Source: JAUVXJ01 sp964433755 | GTDB lineage: Bacteria; Chloroflexota; Anaerolineae; UBA7937; B3-Chlor | Reading direction: 5' to 3' | Assembly: GCA_964433755.1 (NCBI GenBank) | Contig: CAYSSR010000004.1 | Span: forward strand, 248,001 to 312,000 | Length of the DNA: 64,000 nucleotides | Shown here: piece after piece, positions 7,615-16,152 of the stretch | Position numbering within the stretch: the first letter of the stretch is position 1 | Layout of the letters: each line of letters opens with the position of its first letter | The notes under the pieces: model-generated | Seen by the model: the letters and a program-made list of their open reading frames with translations, nothing else | Told to the model about the DNA's origin: nothing | Databases searched by the model: none | Program-made: the position numbers and the translations under genes

Positions 7615-8037
7615 GGCGGTCTTGCCTCCTGCGTACTTGCTGGTCACATGTCTGCCAGTGACCCCTCCCGTCGTCATCGGGACCAACTGCAGCCGTCAGT
7701 GAGAACCACTCGGTTTGTGGACAGAGCGATTCGGGCTCAGGGCCCGCGATGGGGCCGTCTGTTGGGTTCTGCATGCCGTGGGGATTGGGTCCTCTGCAAG
7801 GCAACCGGGGAGATGGCGCTCTGTGGGCGTCCCGCTGGCTTAGCCGTAAGACGAAGAGATCCGCTTGTGGATGCTGCTACAGGTCGATCGGGTGTTGAAG
7901 AGGTACCTCGGGCTGACTACGGTGATCGCTCCGCATGCAGCATATGGTGGCGGCGGTGACGTTGCTGACAGTTCAGTCCGGCACCGGGTCCGCTGATATC
8001 GGTGGCAAGGCAACATGGGTTTCAGAGGGAGCAAGGA
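7615..8037. other. Intergenic region without recognisable gene
   Basis: These 423 bases between the HEPN-like and nuclease-like genes contain only short open frames without family resemblance. I found no convincing promoter or terminator. AGGGAGCAAGG at its 3' end is the ribosome site for the gene at 8038. Confidence 0.5.
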
Positions 8038-8916
8038 ATGAGGATCTTCCAGTACGACTTCGAGTTTCTGCCCGAGGAGCATATCCAGGACCTGCTGGCA
8101 CTCCAACGGGAAGGGGCCGTCTACACCGATCAATGGATCGACGCAATAGGCGATTTCCGACATGTGCGCATTCGCTTCAGCAGAGCCGAGATTGAAGAGT
8201 ACGTTAGGAGCCTCTGGGCGTACGAGCTGTTCATTCGGGCTGGGAGGCCCCCGCGCGCGGCCGACGTGCCTGGTATTCCCGACGACATAGCGGGCAGAGC
8301 GGACACATATGTCCTCGACAGAGTCGACGGTAGCACTTGGGGGCCACCATATCACTGTCCTGCAGGCTTCATCGGTGAGGACCTTGAGAGCCTCGTTTGC
8401 TTCACGCCGGACTCGCGCCGCGAGATCCTGGAGGAGCAGGGCAAAGCTGCTCTGATCAGTACAGTGAAGCGTGCAGCAGACGCGCTGACGCCCGCCATGC
8501 GTCTTTTTGGGGATCGAGAGAAGCACTTGACGGCGTGGACGATCCAGTGTGAAGATGACGTACGCGATCTTCTCTACGCGATGCTTCGAGCCTCCATCGC
8601 TGACATCAAGCGCGAGGAGCCAGTCCCTAGTAAGGCCCTACGCTCCACAGTAGTCGACATCTTCAGCGAGACCGCCAACCTATTCATTGAGGTAAAGTGG
8701 ATCGGCAAGAAGGGGCGCTGGAAGAACGTCGAAGACGAGATAGCGATCGACATCCAAGCCTACGGCAAACACCCTCATTGCGAGACGATAGTGTTCGTCG
8801 TAGTGGATGCAGTGAGGGACATTCCAGATCCAGCTCTCGTGCAGAGTCAACTCAGCGGGGGCCAGACAATAGGTGGCAAGCATATCGACATCTTCGTGTT
8901 CATACGTGATCTGTGA
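8038..8916 (+). CDS. PD-(D/E)XK nuclease-like protein (DpnII/MboI-type domain)
   Basis: The 292-residue protein has an unknown N-terminal half and a C-terminal domain that resembles the DpnII/MboI-like restriction endonuclease fold. Key features are DIFSETANLFIEVKWI, where Glu-Val-Lys forms the ExK core, then a basic GKKGRWK turn and an ETIVFVVVDAV strand. The family includes nucleases of standalone and restriction-like defence genes. ATG 8038 follows AGGGAGCAAGG; an in-frame upstream start at 8002 is less likely. No methyltransferase is adjacent, so a classical restriction-modification pair is not present. The gene may form a two-gene unit with the HEPN-like gene upstream. Confidence 0.6.
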   Translation: MRIFQYDFEFLPEEHIQDLLALQREGAVYTDQWIDAIGDFRHVRIRFSRAEIEEYVRSLWAYELFIRAGRPPRAADVPGIPDDIAGRADTYVLDRVDGSTWGPPYHCPAGFIGEDLESLVCFTPDSRREILEEQGKAALISTVKRAADALTPAMRLFGDREKHLTAWTIQCEDDVRDLLYAMLRASIADIKREEPVPSKALRSTVVDIFSETANLFIEVKWIGKKGRWKNVEDEIAIDIQAYGKHPHCETIVFVVVDAVRDIPDPALVQSQLSGGQTIGGKHIDIFVFIRDL

Positions 8917-9104
8917 GCTGACCCGGTGGGCATACGGGCACCAGAGCGTAACAGGGCCCGACTATCGCGAGGGGGTTCCTGACGCTCTTTCTCCAGCACG
9001 GCGTCCGCAACGGATGGGTTCCGTGGCGAGTTGGGAGGATTGATGTATCGCGTGTTCTGCAGGGGAGCAGCAAACAAACGCTTCGATTGGGCGGTCCGGC
9101 TGAG

Positions 9105-9629
9105 ATGGGACACCAGTTGCACAGAAGGGACCTGCTCTGGCTTCTCGCCTATCCCCTCTACCAGTTGATAGGCACCTTCCGCCACGAGGGCAGCCATGCT
9201 CTGGCCGCCGTGCTCCAGGGAGCGACGCTGGAGCGGTTCGTGTTCTGGCCCACGTGGAGCGAGTCGAGCTTCCGCTGGGGGTTCGTGAGCTGGTCTGGCT
9301 CGACGAACTGGGTGACGACGGCTGCTCCCTATCTGTGCGACCTGGCCACCTTCGTGGTCTTCTACCTGGTGTGCACGCGCCTTCGCTTCCGGCGCCACTG
9401 GGTGTGGGTCAATCTGGTGGCTATAGGGCAGATCTCCCCCTTGATCAACTCGACCTACAACTACCTTAACGGGCTGAGGGGCAGCGGCGATGTAGGCTGG
9501 CTTCTGGAGACGCTGCCGGGGCCGGCGGTGCACACCTGGTTCGCCGTGACCTTGGCGCTATACGTGGTTGGCCTGTTCCTCACCCTCAGGCGCAAGCCCT
9601 CGGCGGTCGGCGGGACGACTGAGATCTAG
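9105..9629 (+). CDS. Membrane protein with HEGSH motif, possible M50-like metalloprotease
   Basis: The 174-residue product has about four membrane segments and an HExxH-type motif (HEGSHA) in the first one (near residues 28-32). This is the arrangement in M50/site-2-protease-like membrane proteins, where the two histidines and the glutamate bind zinc. A distal NPDG-type motif is not obvious; N-S-T-Y-N near residue 120 could substitute. ATG 9105 is used, but a TTG at 9087 is equally open. It is convergent with the HAD-like gene; their stop codons are interleaved at 9626-9629. Peptidase activity is inferred from the motif only. Confidence 0.55.
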   Translation: MGHQLHRRDLLWLLAYPLYQLIGTFRHEGSHALAAVLQGATLERFVFWPTWSESSFRWGFVSWSGSTNWVTTAAPYLCDLATFVVFYLVCTRLRFRRHWVWVNLVAIGQISPLINSTYNYLNGLRGSGDVGWLLETLPGPAVHTWFAVTLALYVVGLFLTLRRKPSAVGGTTEI

Positions 9630-10756
9630 ACCTCTCCTACAGCCAGCGTCTCCAAACGATGGAGGGGCTTCTTGCCCTCCTCGGCCTGTTCCGGTCTGGG
9701 CACGGAGGCCTCGTCGGGCTTGTCGGAGACCCCAAAGATCAGACAGCCGCGCTCCCGGAGGCCGAGGGCGGCGGCCCTGACCTCTTCGGTGATGACGATC
9801 CGCTGAGCGAGAACCTCCTCCGCCGAGGCTCCAGGCAGGTCGCCAAAACGGGCCACGGTGGTCAGGTACTCGTTGTAGCGGAAGGCCTTGAAGGGCGTGG
9901 GGTCACCAGCCTGTACGCATTTCCACACGTCGTCGTGGATGGAGGCCAGCCCCGTGGGAGCCAGCTCCTTGCTCCGGTCTTGAATCCTGGCGATGAAGTC
10001 GTGGAAGCTCTGCATGGTTCCCGCCTGGACCTCGCGGATCAGCCCCTCCAGTTCCACGAGACCTCCCCCCAGCATCAGGCAGATGAAGGCCAGGTAGTCC
10101 TGGTTGTCGGCGGTGAAAGCGTGGTAGGGTGGCTGGTTGAGTTCGTCGTAGGCGGCGCGGAAGGCCTGTTCCTGGAAGCGGTCGCCCAGCAGGTCTGCCA
10201 CCGTCCTCTTCACCCCCTCCACGCGGGCTTCGTCGATGACCTTGTCGTTGCGCCCTCGAGCGCCGATGGCCGTCTTGTCCACGTCCACCACCACGGCCGT
10301 CTCCTCGTTGAGGGCAAAGCCTTCTTGTTCCAGGAACGAGAGGAAACCGGGCAACGCCGACCAGCGATTGGCCAGGTACAGAGATCCCTCCACCTCAGTG
10401 TTGGGCGGATCGGCCAGCCTGTCTGCGCCGATGAAGGCCCAGCCGGGCCAATCCCCTGCCGCACACAGGTTACGGAAGGCCGTGCCGTCGTTCAACCGTG
10501 TGTCGCCGACGTAGACGATACGCTCGATACGCCCCTCGCTGATCTCGACCTGTCGAGCCTGGCGCAGCATCTCCGCCAGGACACGACCGTATTCCGGTTC
10601 TGCCTTACGGGGCAGGGACTTCGATTCCAGGCCCAGGGAACCTCGAAGGTCGCCGAAGGAAGGCAGGCGCCGGTCCGCCGGTATCAGGTTGCGGTAGACG
10701 ATGAAGTCTCCCAGGTAGTCGTGCAGCGAGGTCAAGCCGCGAATCTCGTAAGCCAT
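9626..10756 (-). CDS. HAD-superfamily-like protein, last gene of the aspartate-pathway operon
   Basis: The 376-residue product carries VVVDVDKTAIGARG, a DxDxT-like HAD motif I near residue 160, and YVGDTRLNDG earlier. GVSDKPDEAS near the C-terminus resembles the acidic HAD motif with its aspartates. The long insert is not one I recognise, so the substrate is unknown. The ATG at 10756 follows ACGGAGACAAGA. It lies 45 bases after asd and shares the SAM-riboswitch transcript if transcription continues. A homoserine- or phosphorylated-intermediate-related phosphatase role is speculation. Its C-terminal tail also exists as a decayed copy at 5891-5948. Confidence 0.55.
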   Translation of the reverse strand: MAYEIRGLTSLHDYLGDFIVYRNLIPADRRLPSFGDLRGSLGLESKSLPRKAEPEYGRVLAEMLRQARQVEISEGRIERIVYVGDTRLNDGTAFRNLCAAGDWPGWAFIGADRLADPPNTEVEGSLYLANRWSALPGFLSFLEQEGFALNEETAVVVDVDKTAIGARGRNDKVIDEARVEGVKRTVADLLGDRFQEQAFRAAYDELNQPPYHAFTADNQDYLAFICLMLGGGLVELEGLIREVQAGTMQSFHDFIARIQDRSKELAPTGLASIHDDVWKCVQAGDPTPFKAFRYNEYLTTVARFGDLPGASAEEVLAQRIVITEEVRAAALGLRERGCLIFGVSDKPDEASVPRPEQAEEGKKPLHRLETLAVGEV

Positions 10757-10801
10757 TCTTGTCTCCGTTACACTGTCTTGGCGAACGTAGAACGCCGATC
10801 T

Positions 10802-11869
10802 CTACAAGCTGATTGCGGGATCAGGCAGGTACCCCTGGGCCACCAGCAACTCTGCATTGTGGATGGACCCTCCGGCGGCGCCCCGGAGCGTATTGTGCCC
10901 CAGGACCACGAACTTGAAGTCCAGCAGGGGGCAGGGACGCAGGCGTCCCACGGTGACACACATGCCCGCCTCTGCGTCGCGATCGCGGATGGGCTGTGGG
11001 CGGTCGCTCATGTCGCTGACCAGCACCGGGCGAGGGGGAGAGCTGGGCAGGCCGGCTACCTCCGCGCGGGCTTCGAAGCTGCGCAGGGCGGCGATCATCT
11101 CCTCTACGCTGGCCTTCTCCTCCAGCTCCACACTGACACACTCCGTGTGACCGTCGCGCACGGGGACGCGGTTGCACTGGGCGCTGATCTCGAATGGAGC
11201 ATCTTCGATGCGCCCGTGGCCGGGTGCACCCAAGAGCTTGCGGGGTTCGCTCTCCAGCTTGTCCTCTTCCCCTGGGATGAAGGGCAGCACGTTGTCCAGG
11301 ATGTCCAGGGCCGGGACCCCAGGGTATCCGGCGCCGGACACCGCCTGCATCGTCACCACCGAGACCTTCAGCAGGCCAAAGCGGTCGTGGAGGGGCTTGA
11401 GGGCCACTGCCAACTGGGTGGCCGAGCAGTTAGCGCTGGCCACGATGAAACCCTGACCAGGGCGCCGCTGACGCTGAGCGTCGAGGAGCACGGTGTGGTC
11501 CGGGTTGACCTCTGGGATGAGCAGCGGGACGTCGGTATCCATGCGGTGAGCCGAGGCGTTGGTGCACACCACCGTTCCTGAGTCGGCGAGATAGTCTTCC
11601 ACCGGGCCCGCCACGTCCGACGGCAGAGCCGAGAAGAGCAGCGGATAGTCGAGCATCTGCTCCACCGGGCGTACGATCAGGTCGCGGACCGTCTCGGGCA
11701 TAGCCGTAGGCAGCAGCCAGTGACAGGCCTCGACGTAGGGCCGCCCCGCTGAGGCATCCGATGCCGCCACGGCGGTGACTTCAAACCAGGGATGATCTGC
11801 GATGAGTTGCACGAAGCGTTGTCCTACGATACCGGTTGCGCCCAGGACTCCCACGGGTATTCTACTCAT
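10802..11869 (-). CDS. asd: Aspartate-semialdehyde dehydrogenase
   Basis: The enzyme reduces aspartyl-4-phosphate to aspartate semialdehyde with NADPH, the branch-point step to lysine, threonine and methionine. The 355-residue protein starts with the nucleotide-binding loop GVLGATGIVGQRF and has the catalytic cysteine in SANCSAT (near residue 148). The HGRIEDAPFEISAQCNRVPVRDGH region fits the archaeal/fungal-type Asd. The ATG follows GGAGGGACAAC and overlaps the end of lysC by eight bases, indicating translational coupling. Together with lysC it forms the core of the SAM-regulated operon. Confidence 0.93.
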   Translation of the reverse strand: MSRIPVGVLGATGIVGQRFVQLIADHPWFEVTAVAASDASAGRPYVEACHWLLPTAMPETVRDLIVRPVEQMLDYPLLFSALPSDVAGPVEDYLADSGTVVCTNASAHRMDTDVPLLIPEVNPDHTVLLDAQRQRRPGQGFIVASANCSATQLAVALKPLHDRFGLLKVSVVTMQAVSGAGYPGVPALDILDNVLPFIPGEEDKLESEPRKLLGAPGHGRIEDAPFEISAQCNRVPVRDGHTECVSVELEEKASVEEMIAALRSFEARAEVAGLPSSPPRPVLVSDMSDRPQPIRDRDAEAGMCVTVGRLRPCPLLDFKFVVLGHNTLRGAAGGSIHNAELLVAQGYLPDPAISL

Positions 11870-13370
11870 GTTGTCCCTCCAATCCCAACTCTCGGTGCAG
11901 AAAGCGCACGGTGTCGGACAACTGGTCCTCGGGGATACAGAAGGACATGCTCTGCTCCGTGGCTGCCTGGGCCACGGCGGTGACCCTTGCGCCTAGCTTG
12001 CCCAGGGCCGAGAAGGCGTGGGCTGCGATACCGGTGTCGTTCCAGCCAGGCACCCCCACGACGGAGACGGTAGCCACCTTGCCCTTGGTGCCCAGGGTGC
12101 AGGCCTCTCCGAGTCTGCGGAAGGTGCCGGCACTGGGTATCTTTCCGTTGACGGGCAGGCTCGACCACTCGCGTGCCGTCCCATCGCCGAAGTGACGGCA
12201 CAGCAGGTTGAGACAATGGGCCTGATCCTGCTCCCTGACCACGAGGTTCAGGTTCTGCTCTGAGAACGATTGGGAGAACATGAACACCTCCACGCCGGCC
12301 TCGCTGAGGTGCTGCAAGGCCCGTGCTGCCATTTGCAGGACCCAACGGTCCTCCTGGCTGCCGATGGCGAGGAGACTGAACCCCGTGGCGGAGATGATAG
12401 CCGGCAGCAGTTCGCGCTTGGGGCTGGGAGTGTCCACGATCAAAGTGCCCGGGAAGGCGGGATTGAAGGTGTTGAGGATGCGCAAAGGGATGCCGTGCTC
12501 GAAAACCGGACGGATAGTCTTGGGATGCAGCACCTCGGCGCCGAAGTAGGCCAGCTCCATGGCCTCGCCGTACGAGAGCTCAGACAGCGTGCGCGCGTGG
12601 GACACGATGTTGGGGTCGGCGGTAAGGATCCCGTCGACGTCGCTCCAGATCCATACCTCGTCGGCGTCCAGCCCGGCCCCGACTATGGCCGCACTGTAGT
12701 CGCTGCCGCCGCGACCGAGGGTGGTGGTCACGCCTTGCTCGGTGGCGGCGATGAATCCGGTGATCACCGGCACTACACCCTGCTCCAGCAGGGGCTTGAT
12801 ACGCTCCCCCAACCGCTGACGGGTTGGACCCATGAGCGGCGTGGCGGCTCCGAAACTGTCGTCGGTGACGATCAACTCAGTCGCAGACACGGATTGGGCG
12901 CGGATTCCCCTCTCACGGAGGACGGCGGCCAGGATCTGCGAGGACAACTGTTCCCCGAAGGAGGCTACCGAGTCGGACCCGCGAGGTGTCAGCTCTCCCA
13001 GCACACCGATGCTGCGGTAGAGGCGTTCCAGCTCGTGCAGGCGATCCTCCAGCAGCCCGCCGACTTCGAGGCGCTCCCGGCTTTGGGTGAGCGTCTGGTC
13101 TACCACCCCCAGGTGCCTGCTGAGGAGTGTGGCCTTGATATCGCGGTATACGGCGTCCTTGCCTTGTGCGGCGGCCCGTGCACCCGCTACTAGCTGGTCC
13201 GTCGTTCCGCTCATGGCCGACACGACGACAGCGCTTCCGGTGAAGTGTGCGCCCTTCTGGCCCTTCTCCAGACTTCGCGAGCCGTCGTGATGGCTGGCGA
13301 TGATGTCCGCAGCCTGGCCGAACAGCTCTGCGTTGCCCAGGGAGGTGCCACCGAACTTGTGTACGATCAT
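11862..13370 (-). CDS. lysC: Aspartokinase
   Basis: It phosphorylates aspartate, the first step of the aspartate family pathway. The 502-residue protein opens with HKFGGTSLGNAE (kinase motif) and has GRGGSDYSAAIVGAGLDADEVWIWSDVDGI for nucleotide and aspartate binding. The C-terminal third carries ACT-type regulatory repeats (VSVVGVPGWNDTGIAAHAF region), suggesting feedback inhibition. The length matches the ThrA-N-terminal type, but no homoserine dehydrogenase domain is fused. ATG 13370 follows GGGGAGGGTAGG and overlaps the stop of the preceding gene in an ATGA, so an upstream in-frame ATG at 13388 is not needed. Confidence 0.93.
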   Translation of the reverse strand: MIVHKFGGTSLGNAELFGQAADIIASHHDGSRSLEKGQKGAHFTGSAVVVSAMSGTTDQLVAGARAAAQGKDAVYRDIKATLLSRHLGVVDQTLTQSRERLEVGGLLEDRLHELERLYRSIGVLGELTPRGSDSVASFGEQLSSQILAAVLRERGIRAQSVSATELIVTDDSFGAATPLMGPTRQRLGERIKPLLEQGVVPVITGFIAATEQGVTTTLGRGGSDYSAAIVGAGLDADEVWIWSDVDGILTADPNIVSHARTLSELSYGEAMELAYFGAEVLHPKTIRPVFEHGIPLRILNTFNPAFPGTLIVDTPSPKRELLPAIISATGFSLLAIGSQEDRWVLQMAARALQHLSEAGVEVFMFSQSFSEQNLNLVVREQDQAHCLNLLCRHFGDGTAREWSSLPVNGKIPSAGTFRRLGEACTLGTKGKVATVSVVGVPGWNDTGIAAHAFSALGKLGARVTAVAQAATEQSMSFCIPEDQLSDTVRFLHRELGLEGQHE

Positions 13371-14572
13371 CCTACCCTCCCCGGCCACGACTGGATACCG
13401 TCGAGCGCCTGGCTCAGGTCGGAGATCAGGTCCTCGGGGTCTTCGATGCCCACTGCGTATCGCACCAGGTTGTCCTTGAGGCCGGCTTCCTGGCGCTCGG
13501 CCTGGTCCAGCGAATACAACGTTGCCGGTTGCTCGACGATGCTCTCGACGCCGCCCAGGGTGGGACCGATGTAGGGCAGGCGCAACAGGTCCACGAGGCG
13601 CGAGGTGCGGTCCCTGTCGCCCCGGATCTCGAAGCTTACGACGCCGCCGAAACCGGCCATCTGCCTGCGCGCCAGCTCGTGCTGCGGGTGGCTGGGCAGG
13701 CCTGGATAGTAGACGCTGTGCACCGCTTCGTGCCCCTCCAGGAACGAAGCCAGCCGCTGGGCGTTGTCGTTCTGGCGCTGGACTCGCAACTCGAGCGTCT
13801 TCAGGCCTCGAAGAAGGAGGTAGGCGTCGTGAGGACTGGCTACACCTCCCAGAACTTTGCGGGCCTCCTCGATGGGAGACAGGAGACGGGTCGAACCAAC
13901 CACGGTCCCCGCCAGCAGGTCGTTGTGGCCGCCGAGGAACTTGGTGGCGCTGTGAATGACCAGGTCCACGCCGTGCTCCAAAGGGCGCAGGTTGATCGGG
14001 GTAGCGAAGGTGCTGTCGATGATCGTGGTGATGCCGTGCGCGCGGGCGATCTCCACCATGGAGGACAGGTCCATCACGAACAGGTAAGGGTTGGTGGGCG
14101 TCTCCGAGAAGAGGATGCGCGTGTTGGGACGTATGGCAGCTTCCAGAGCGTGGGGATCATCGACAGGGACGAAGGTGGTCTCGATGCCCCAGCGCGCCAG
14201 GAACGTCGTGGCGAACTCGCGGCTCCTGTGGTACGCGTCGCGCACCATGACCAGGTGATCACCAGCCGATAGGAGGGCGCCAAGGGTAGTGGTGACGGCA
14301 CACATGCCACTGGGGAAGAGAAGTGCCCGCTCGCCGCTTTCGAGGACGGCCATCTTCCGTTCCACGGCGCTCTGCGTGGGGTTGCCGTATCGTCCGTAGT
14401 CCACCCGAGAGGGCATCTCGCCAGCCGCCTTCTCGCGCATGAAGGCCATGATCTCTGCGGTATCCTCGAAGGTGTAGGTCGAGGTCTGTACAACGGGGGT
14501 GGTCAGCGCGCCGTAGGGCTTGCGCCTGTCCTCACCAGCGTGTACCGCCTGAGTCGAGAATCGGCTGGTCAT
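13367..14572 (-). CDS. metB: Cystathionine gamma-synthase / trans-sulfuration PLP enzyme
   Basis: The 401-residue enzyme belongs to the Cys/Met-metabolism PLP family. The Schiff-base lysine is in SATKFLGGHND (near residue 200), and the N-terminus STQAVHAGEDRRK is typical of the family. A SAM-I riboswitch upstream and its place before lysC and asd favour a methionine-making role (cystathionine gamma-synthase or homoserine sulfhydrylase) over cystathionine gamma-lyase; sequence alone does not settle this. ATG 14572 is chosen because it follows GAGGAGAG and because an upstream in-frame ATG at 14647 would lie inside the riboswitch terminator's U-tract. Confidence 0.85.
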   Translation of the reverse strand: MTSRFSTQAVHAGEDRRKPYGALTTPVVQTSTYTFEDTAEIMAFMREKAAGEMPSRVDYGRYGNPTQSAVERKMAVLESGERALLFPSGMCAVTTTLGALLSAGDHLVMVRDAYHRSREFATTFLARWGIETTFVPVDDPHALEAAIRPNTRILFSETPTNPYLFVMDLSSMVEIARAHGITTIIDSTFATPINLRPLEHGVDLVIHSATKFLGGHNDLLAGTVVGSTRLLSPIEEARKVLGGVASPHDAYLLLRGLKTLELRVQRQNDNAQRLASFLEGHEAVHSVYYPGLPSHPQHELARRQMAGFGGVVSFEIRGDRDRTSRLVDLLRLPYIGPTLGGVESIVEQPATLYSLDQAERQEAGLKDNLVRYAVGIEDPEDLISDLSQALDGIQSWPGRVG

Positions 14573-14648
14573 GACAACTCTCCTCTCTGGTCCTCTGTGG
14601 ATGACCAACGCCGTGGAGGCGTCCCATCGGAGAGAGGAGAGGCACAAG

Positions 14649-14687
14649 AAAAAAACCTCTCCAGCGGGGCTATCTTGGCTGAAGAGG
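14649..14687 (-). terminator. SAM-riboswitch expression-platform terminator
   Basis: On the minus strand CCTCTTCAGC pairs with GCTGGAGAGG (14687-14656, one G-U) and is followed by seven U (14655-14649). It lies between the SAM-I aptamer and metB, as expected for transcriptional attenuation. Confidence 0.85.
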
Positions 14688-14699
14688 CACGAAACGATA

Positions 14700-14830
14700 C
14701 CGTGTTCTCATCTTTCAGCACCCGCCGCCGGGTCTGACGGAATTGGCACCATGGCCTGCAAGTACCGCATGCCTGGTTGCCGAGGCTTCACAGGGCCGGT
14801 CCCTCCACCTCTCTGGATGGGATTTCTCTC
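14700..14830 (-). ncRNA. SAM-I (S-box) riboswitch aptamer
   Basis: On the minus strand the sequence reads AGAGAGGTGGAGGGA, then GGCCCTGTGAAGCCTCGGCAACC, a variable P3 arm, TGGTGCCAATTCC, and ends GCTGAAAGATGAGAA. These are the conserved S-box blocks in order. It senses S-adenosylmethionine and should turn off metB-lysC-asd when SAM is abundant. I place its ends by these motifs. Confidence 0.92.
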
Positions 14831-14855
14831 ATCGGCTGGTATTCAATTAGCGAGG

Positions 14856-14884
14856 ATGTTAGCATAGCTGTCAGACGATGTCAA
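14856..14884 (-). promoter_or_regulatory. Promoter of the SAM-riboswitch operon
   Basis: On the minus strand TTGACA (14884-14879), a 17-base spacer and TAACAT (14861-14856) lie just upstream of the riboswitch. Confidence 0.7.
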
Positions 14885-15423
14885 ATCACCAGGCCCGCTT
14901 CTACCTTAAAGTTTCGAGTTCGTGTCTCTCCACGTTTGGCTGCTCACCCCTGTCAAGGAGCCAACATCCGTGATCGTGGCCGGATGGCGCACTCCTGCCC
15001 AAGAGCCAACTCCTCTCATCGTAGCGGCACGGCATGGCGTGCCGCTACAGAGGTGTGGAGGCCGTGCGGCTAGGATGGTGAGGGAATGCCTCGTGCGCAG
15101 CGGGGGGCCACGAAGGCATAGGTAGAAGACGTGTGGGAGCGGTGCGGCTACAGAGGTGTGGGGGCCGTTCGGCTACGGGAGGGTGGAGGAGGGGGAACGA
15201 GGACATGAGCGAGATCCGCGTCCATGGGGCGAACCATAAGGGCATGCGGGATCGCAGCGTGCATAGGAGAGGCCAGTAGGGCATGGCCAGGGAACCGCGT
15301 CCGCGATTGGAGGCATGTTCTTCGGTACCACCCGTTGCGGTGGGTGGCGAAGTATGATAGAACAGGAAGCGCAATCAGGGCGTTTCTTGCCCCGTGGTAG
15401 CACCTTGGTTCTCGGAGGCAGTA
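14885..15423. other. Intergenic region with repeats, no gene
   Basis: About 540 bases separate the riboswitch promoter from the response regulator gene. They hold a perfect inverted repeat (15021-15047) and two similar stretches that both read GC-GCTACAGAGGTGTGG (15042 and 15147). No coding frame resembles a known family. CGGAGG near 15415 is the ribosome site of the next gene. Confidence 0.55.
15021..15047. repeat. Palindromic REP-like repeat
   Basis: GTAGCGGCACG and CGTGCCGCTAC form a perfect 11-bp inverted repeat around GCATGG. Half-copies containing the GCGGCTACAGAGGTGTGG tail recur about 100 bases downstream. It resembles dispersed palindromic repeats and is not a terminator (no T-tract). 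Confidence 0.65.
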
Positions 15424-16143
15424 ATGGGCTACGTCCTCGTGGTGGATGATGAACCTACCATCGTCACCGTCGTGCGGGAGCGTCTGGAGCGTGATGGCTT
15501 CTCTGTGAGGGCCGCAGCCAGCGGAGAGGAGGCATTAGCGGCCATCGAAAAGGACCCTGCAGAACTCGTCGTGCTCGACCTGAGACTCCCGGGCATAGAT
15601 GGCTTCGAAGTGCTGCGCCGCCTGCGCGGCCAAGGTAACACGGTTCCCGTGGTGGTGCTGACCGCCAGAGACGAAGACGTGGACAAGATCGTGGGCCTCG
15701 AGCTGGGGGCCGACGATTACCTGGTGAAGCCTTTCAACCCCCGAGAGCTGACGGCACGCATCCGCGCCGTGCTTCGCCGCCACCACGAGGTGAAGGCGCT
15801 GGAGGCGGAAGTCTCAGAGATGCGGGCAGCTCTGGCGAGTCCCGAGCGGGAGGAAGCGTTGCGATTCGACGAGGCCCGGCGCGCCGTCTGGTTTCGGGGA
15901 GAGCCCCTGGAGCTTCGTCCCCGCGAGTATAGTCTGTTGAGCTTTCTGGCGCGCCACAAGGGCCAGGTGTTCACGCGAGACGCGCTGCTATCCCGCGTGT
16001 GGGGGTACGAGAGCAACATCGACGAGCGCACGGTGGACGTCCACGTACGGCGTTTGCGGAGCAAGCTGGCAGACGTCGACCCCGATGCGGCGGTGATCCT
16101 CACGGAGTGGGGCGTGGGCTACCGGCTGGCGGAAGACGTGTGA
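15424..16143 (+). CDS. OmpR-family response regulator
   Basis: The 239-residue DNA-binding regulator has a receiver domain (1-120) with acidic DD at 8-9, phosphoacceptor Asp52 in LVVLDLRLPG, and the VLTARD and LVKPFNPREL switch regions. A winged-helix output domain follows, with LRPREYSLLSFLARHKGQVFTR and RTVDVHVRRLRSKL. ATG 15424 follows CGGAGG. The histidine kinase begins nine bases after its stop, so they form a two-component operon. The lipoprotein and ABC exporter downstream are plausible targets. Confidence 0.92.
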   Translation: MGYVLVVDDEPTIVTVVRERLERDGFSVRAAASGEEALAAIEKDPAELVVLDLRLPGIDGFEVLRRLRGQGNTVPVVVLTARDEDVDKIVGLELGADDYLVKPFNPRELTARIRAVLRRHHEVKALEAEVSEMRAALASPEREEALRFDEARRAVWFRGEPLELRPREYSLLSFLARHKGQVFTRDALLSRVWGYESNIDERTVDVHVRRLRSKLADVDPDAAVILTEWGVGYRLAEDV

Positions 16144-16152
16144 GAGGCCGCT

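Noticed and set aside
7648..7959. Small open frame in the spacer before the nuclease-like gene
   Set aside because: No ribosome site or family resemblance, Arg-rich composition, and a better-supported gene begins at 8038.
9659..11581. A 640-codon open frame on the plus strand across the HAD-like and asd genes
   Set aside because: It is antisense to two genes with clear motifs and shows no recognisable domain; it is a GC-rich shadow.
12270..13193. Plus-strand open frame opposite lysC
   Set aside because: No domain and no ribosome site; lysC on the other strand has kinase and ACT motifs.
15000..15200. Possible CRISPR array in the repeats near 15 kb
   Set aside because: The repeats are irregular in spacing and length, no uniform spacers are seen, and no cas genes are nearby.
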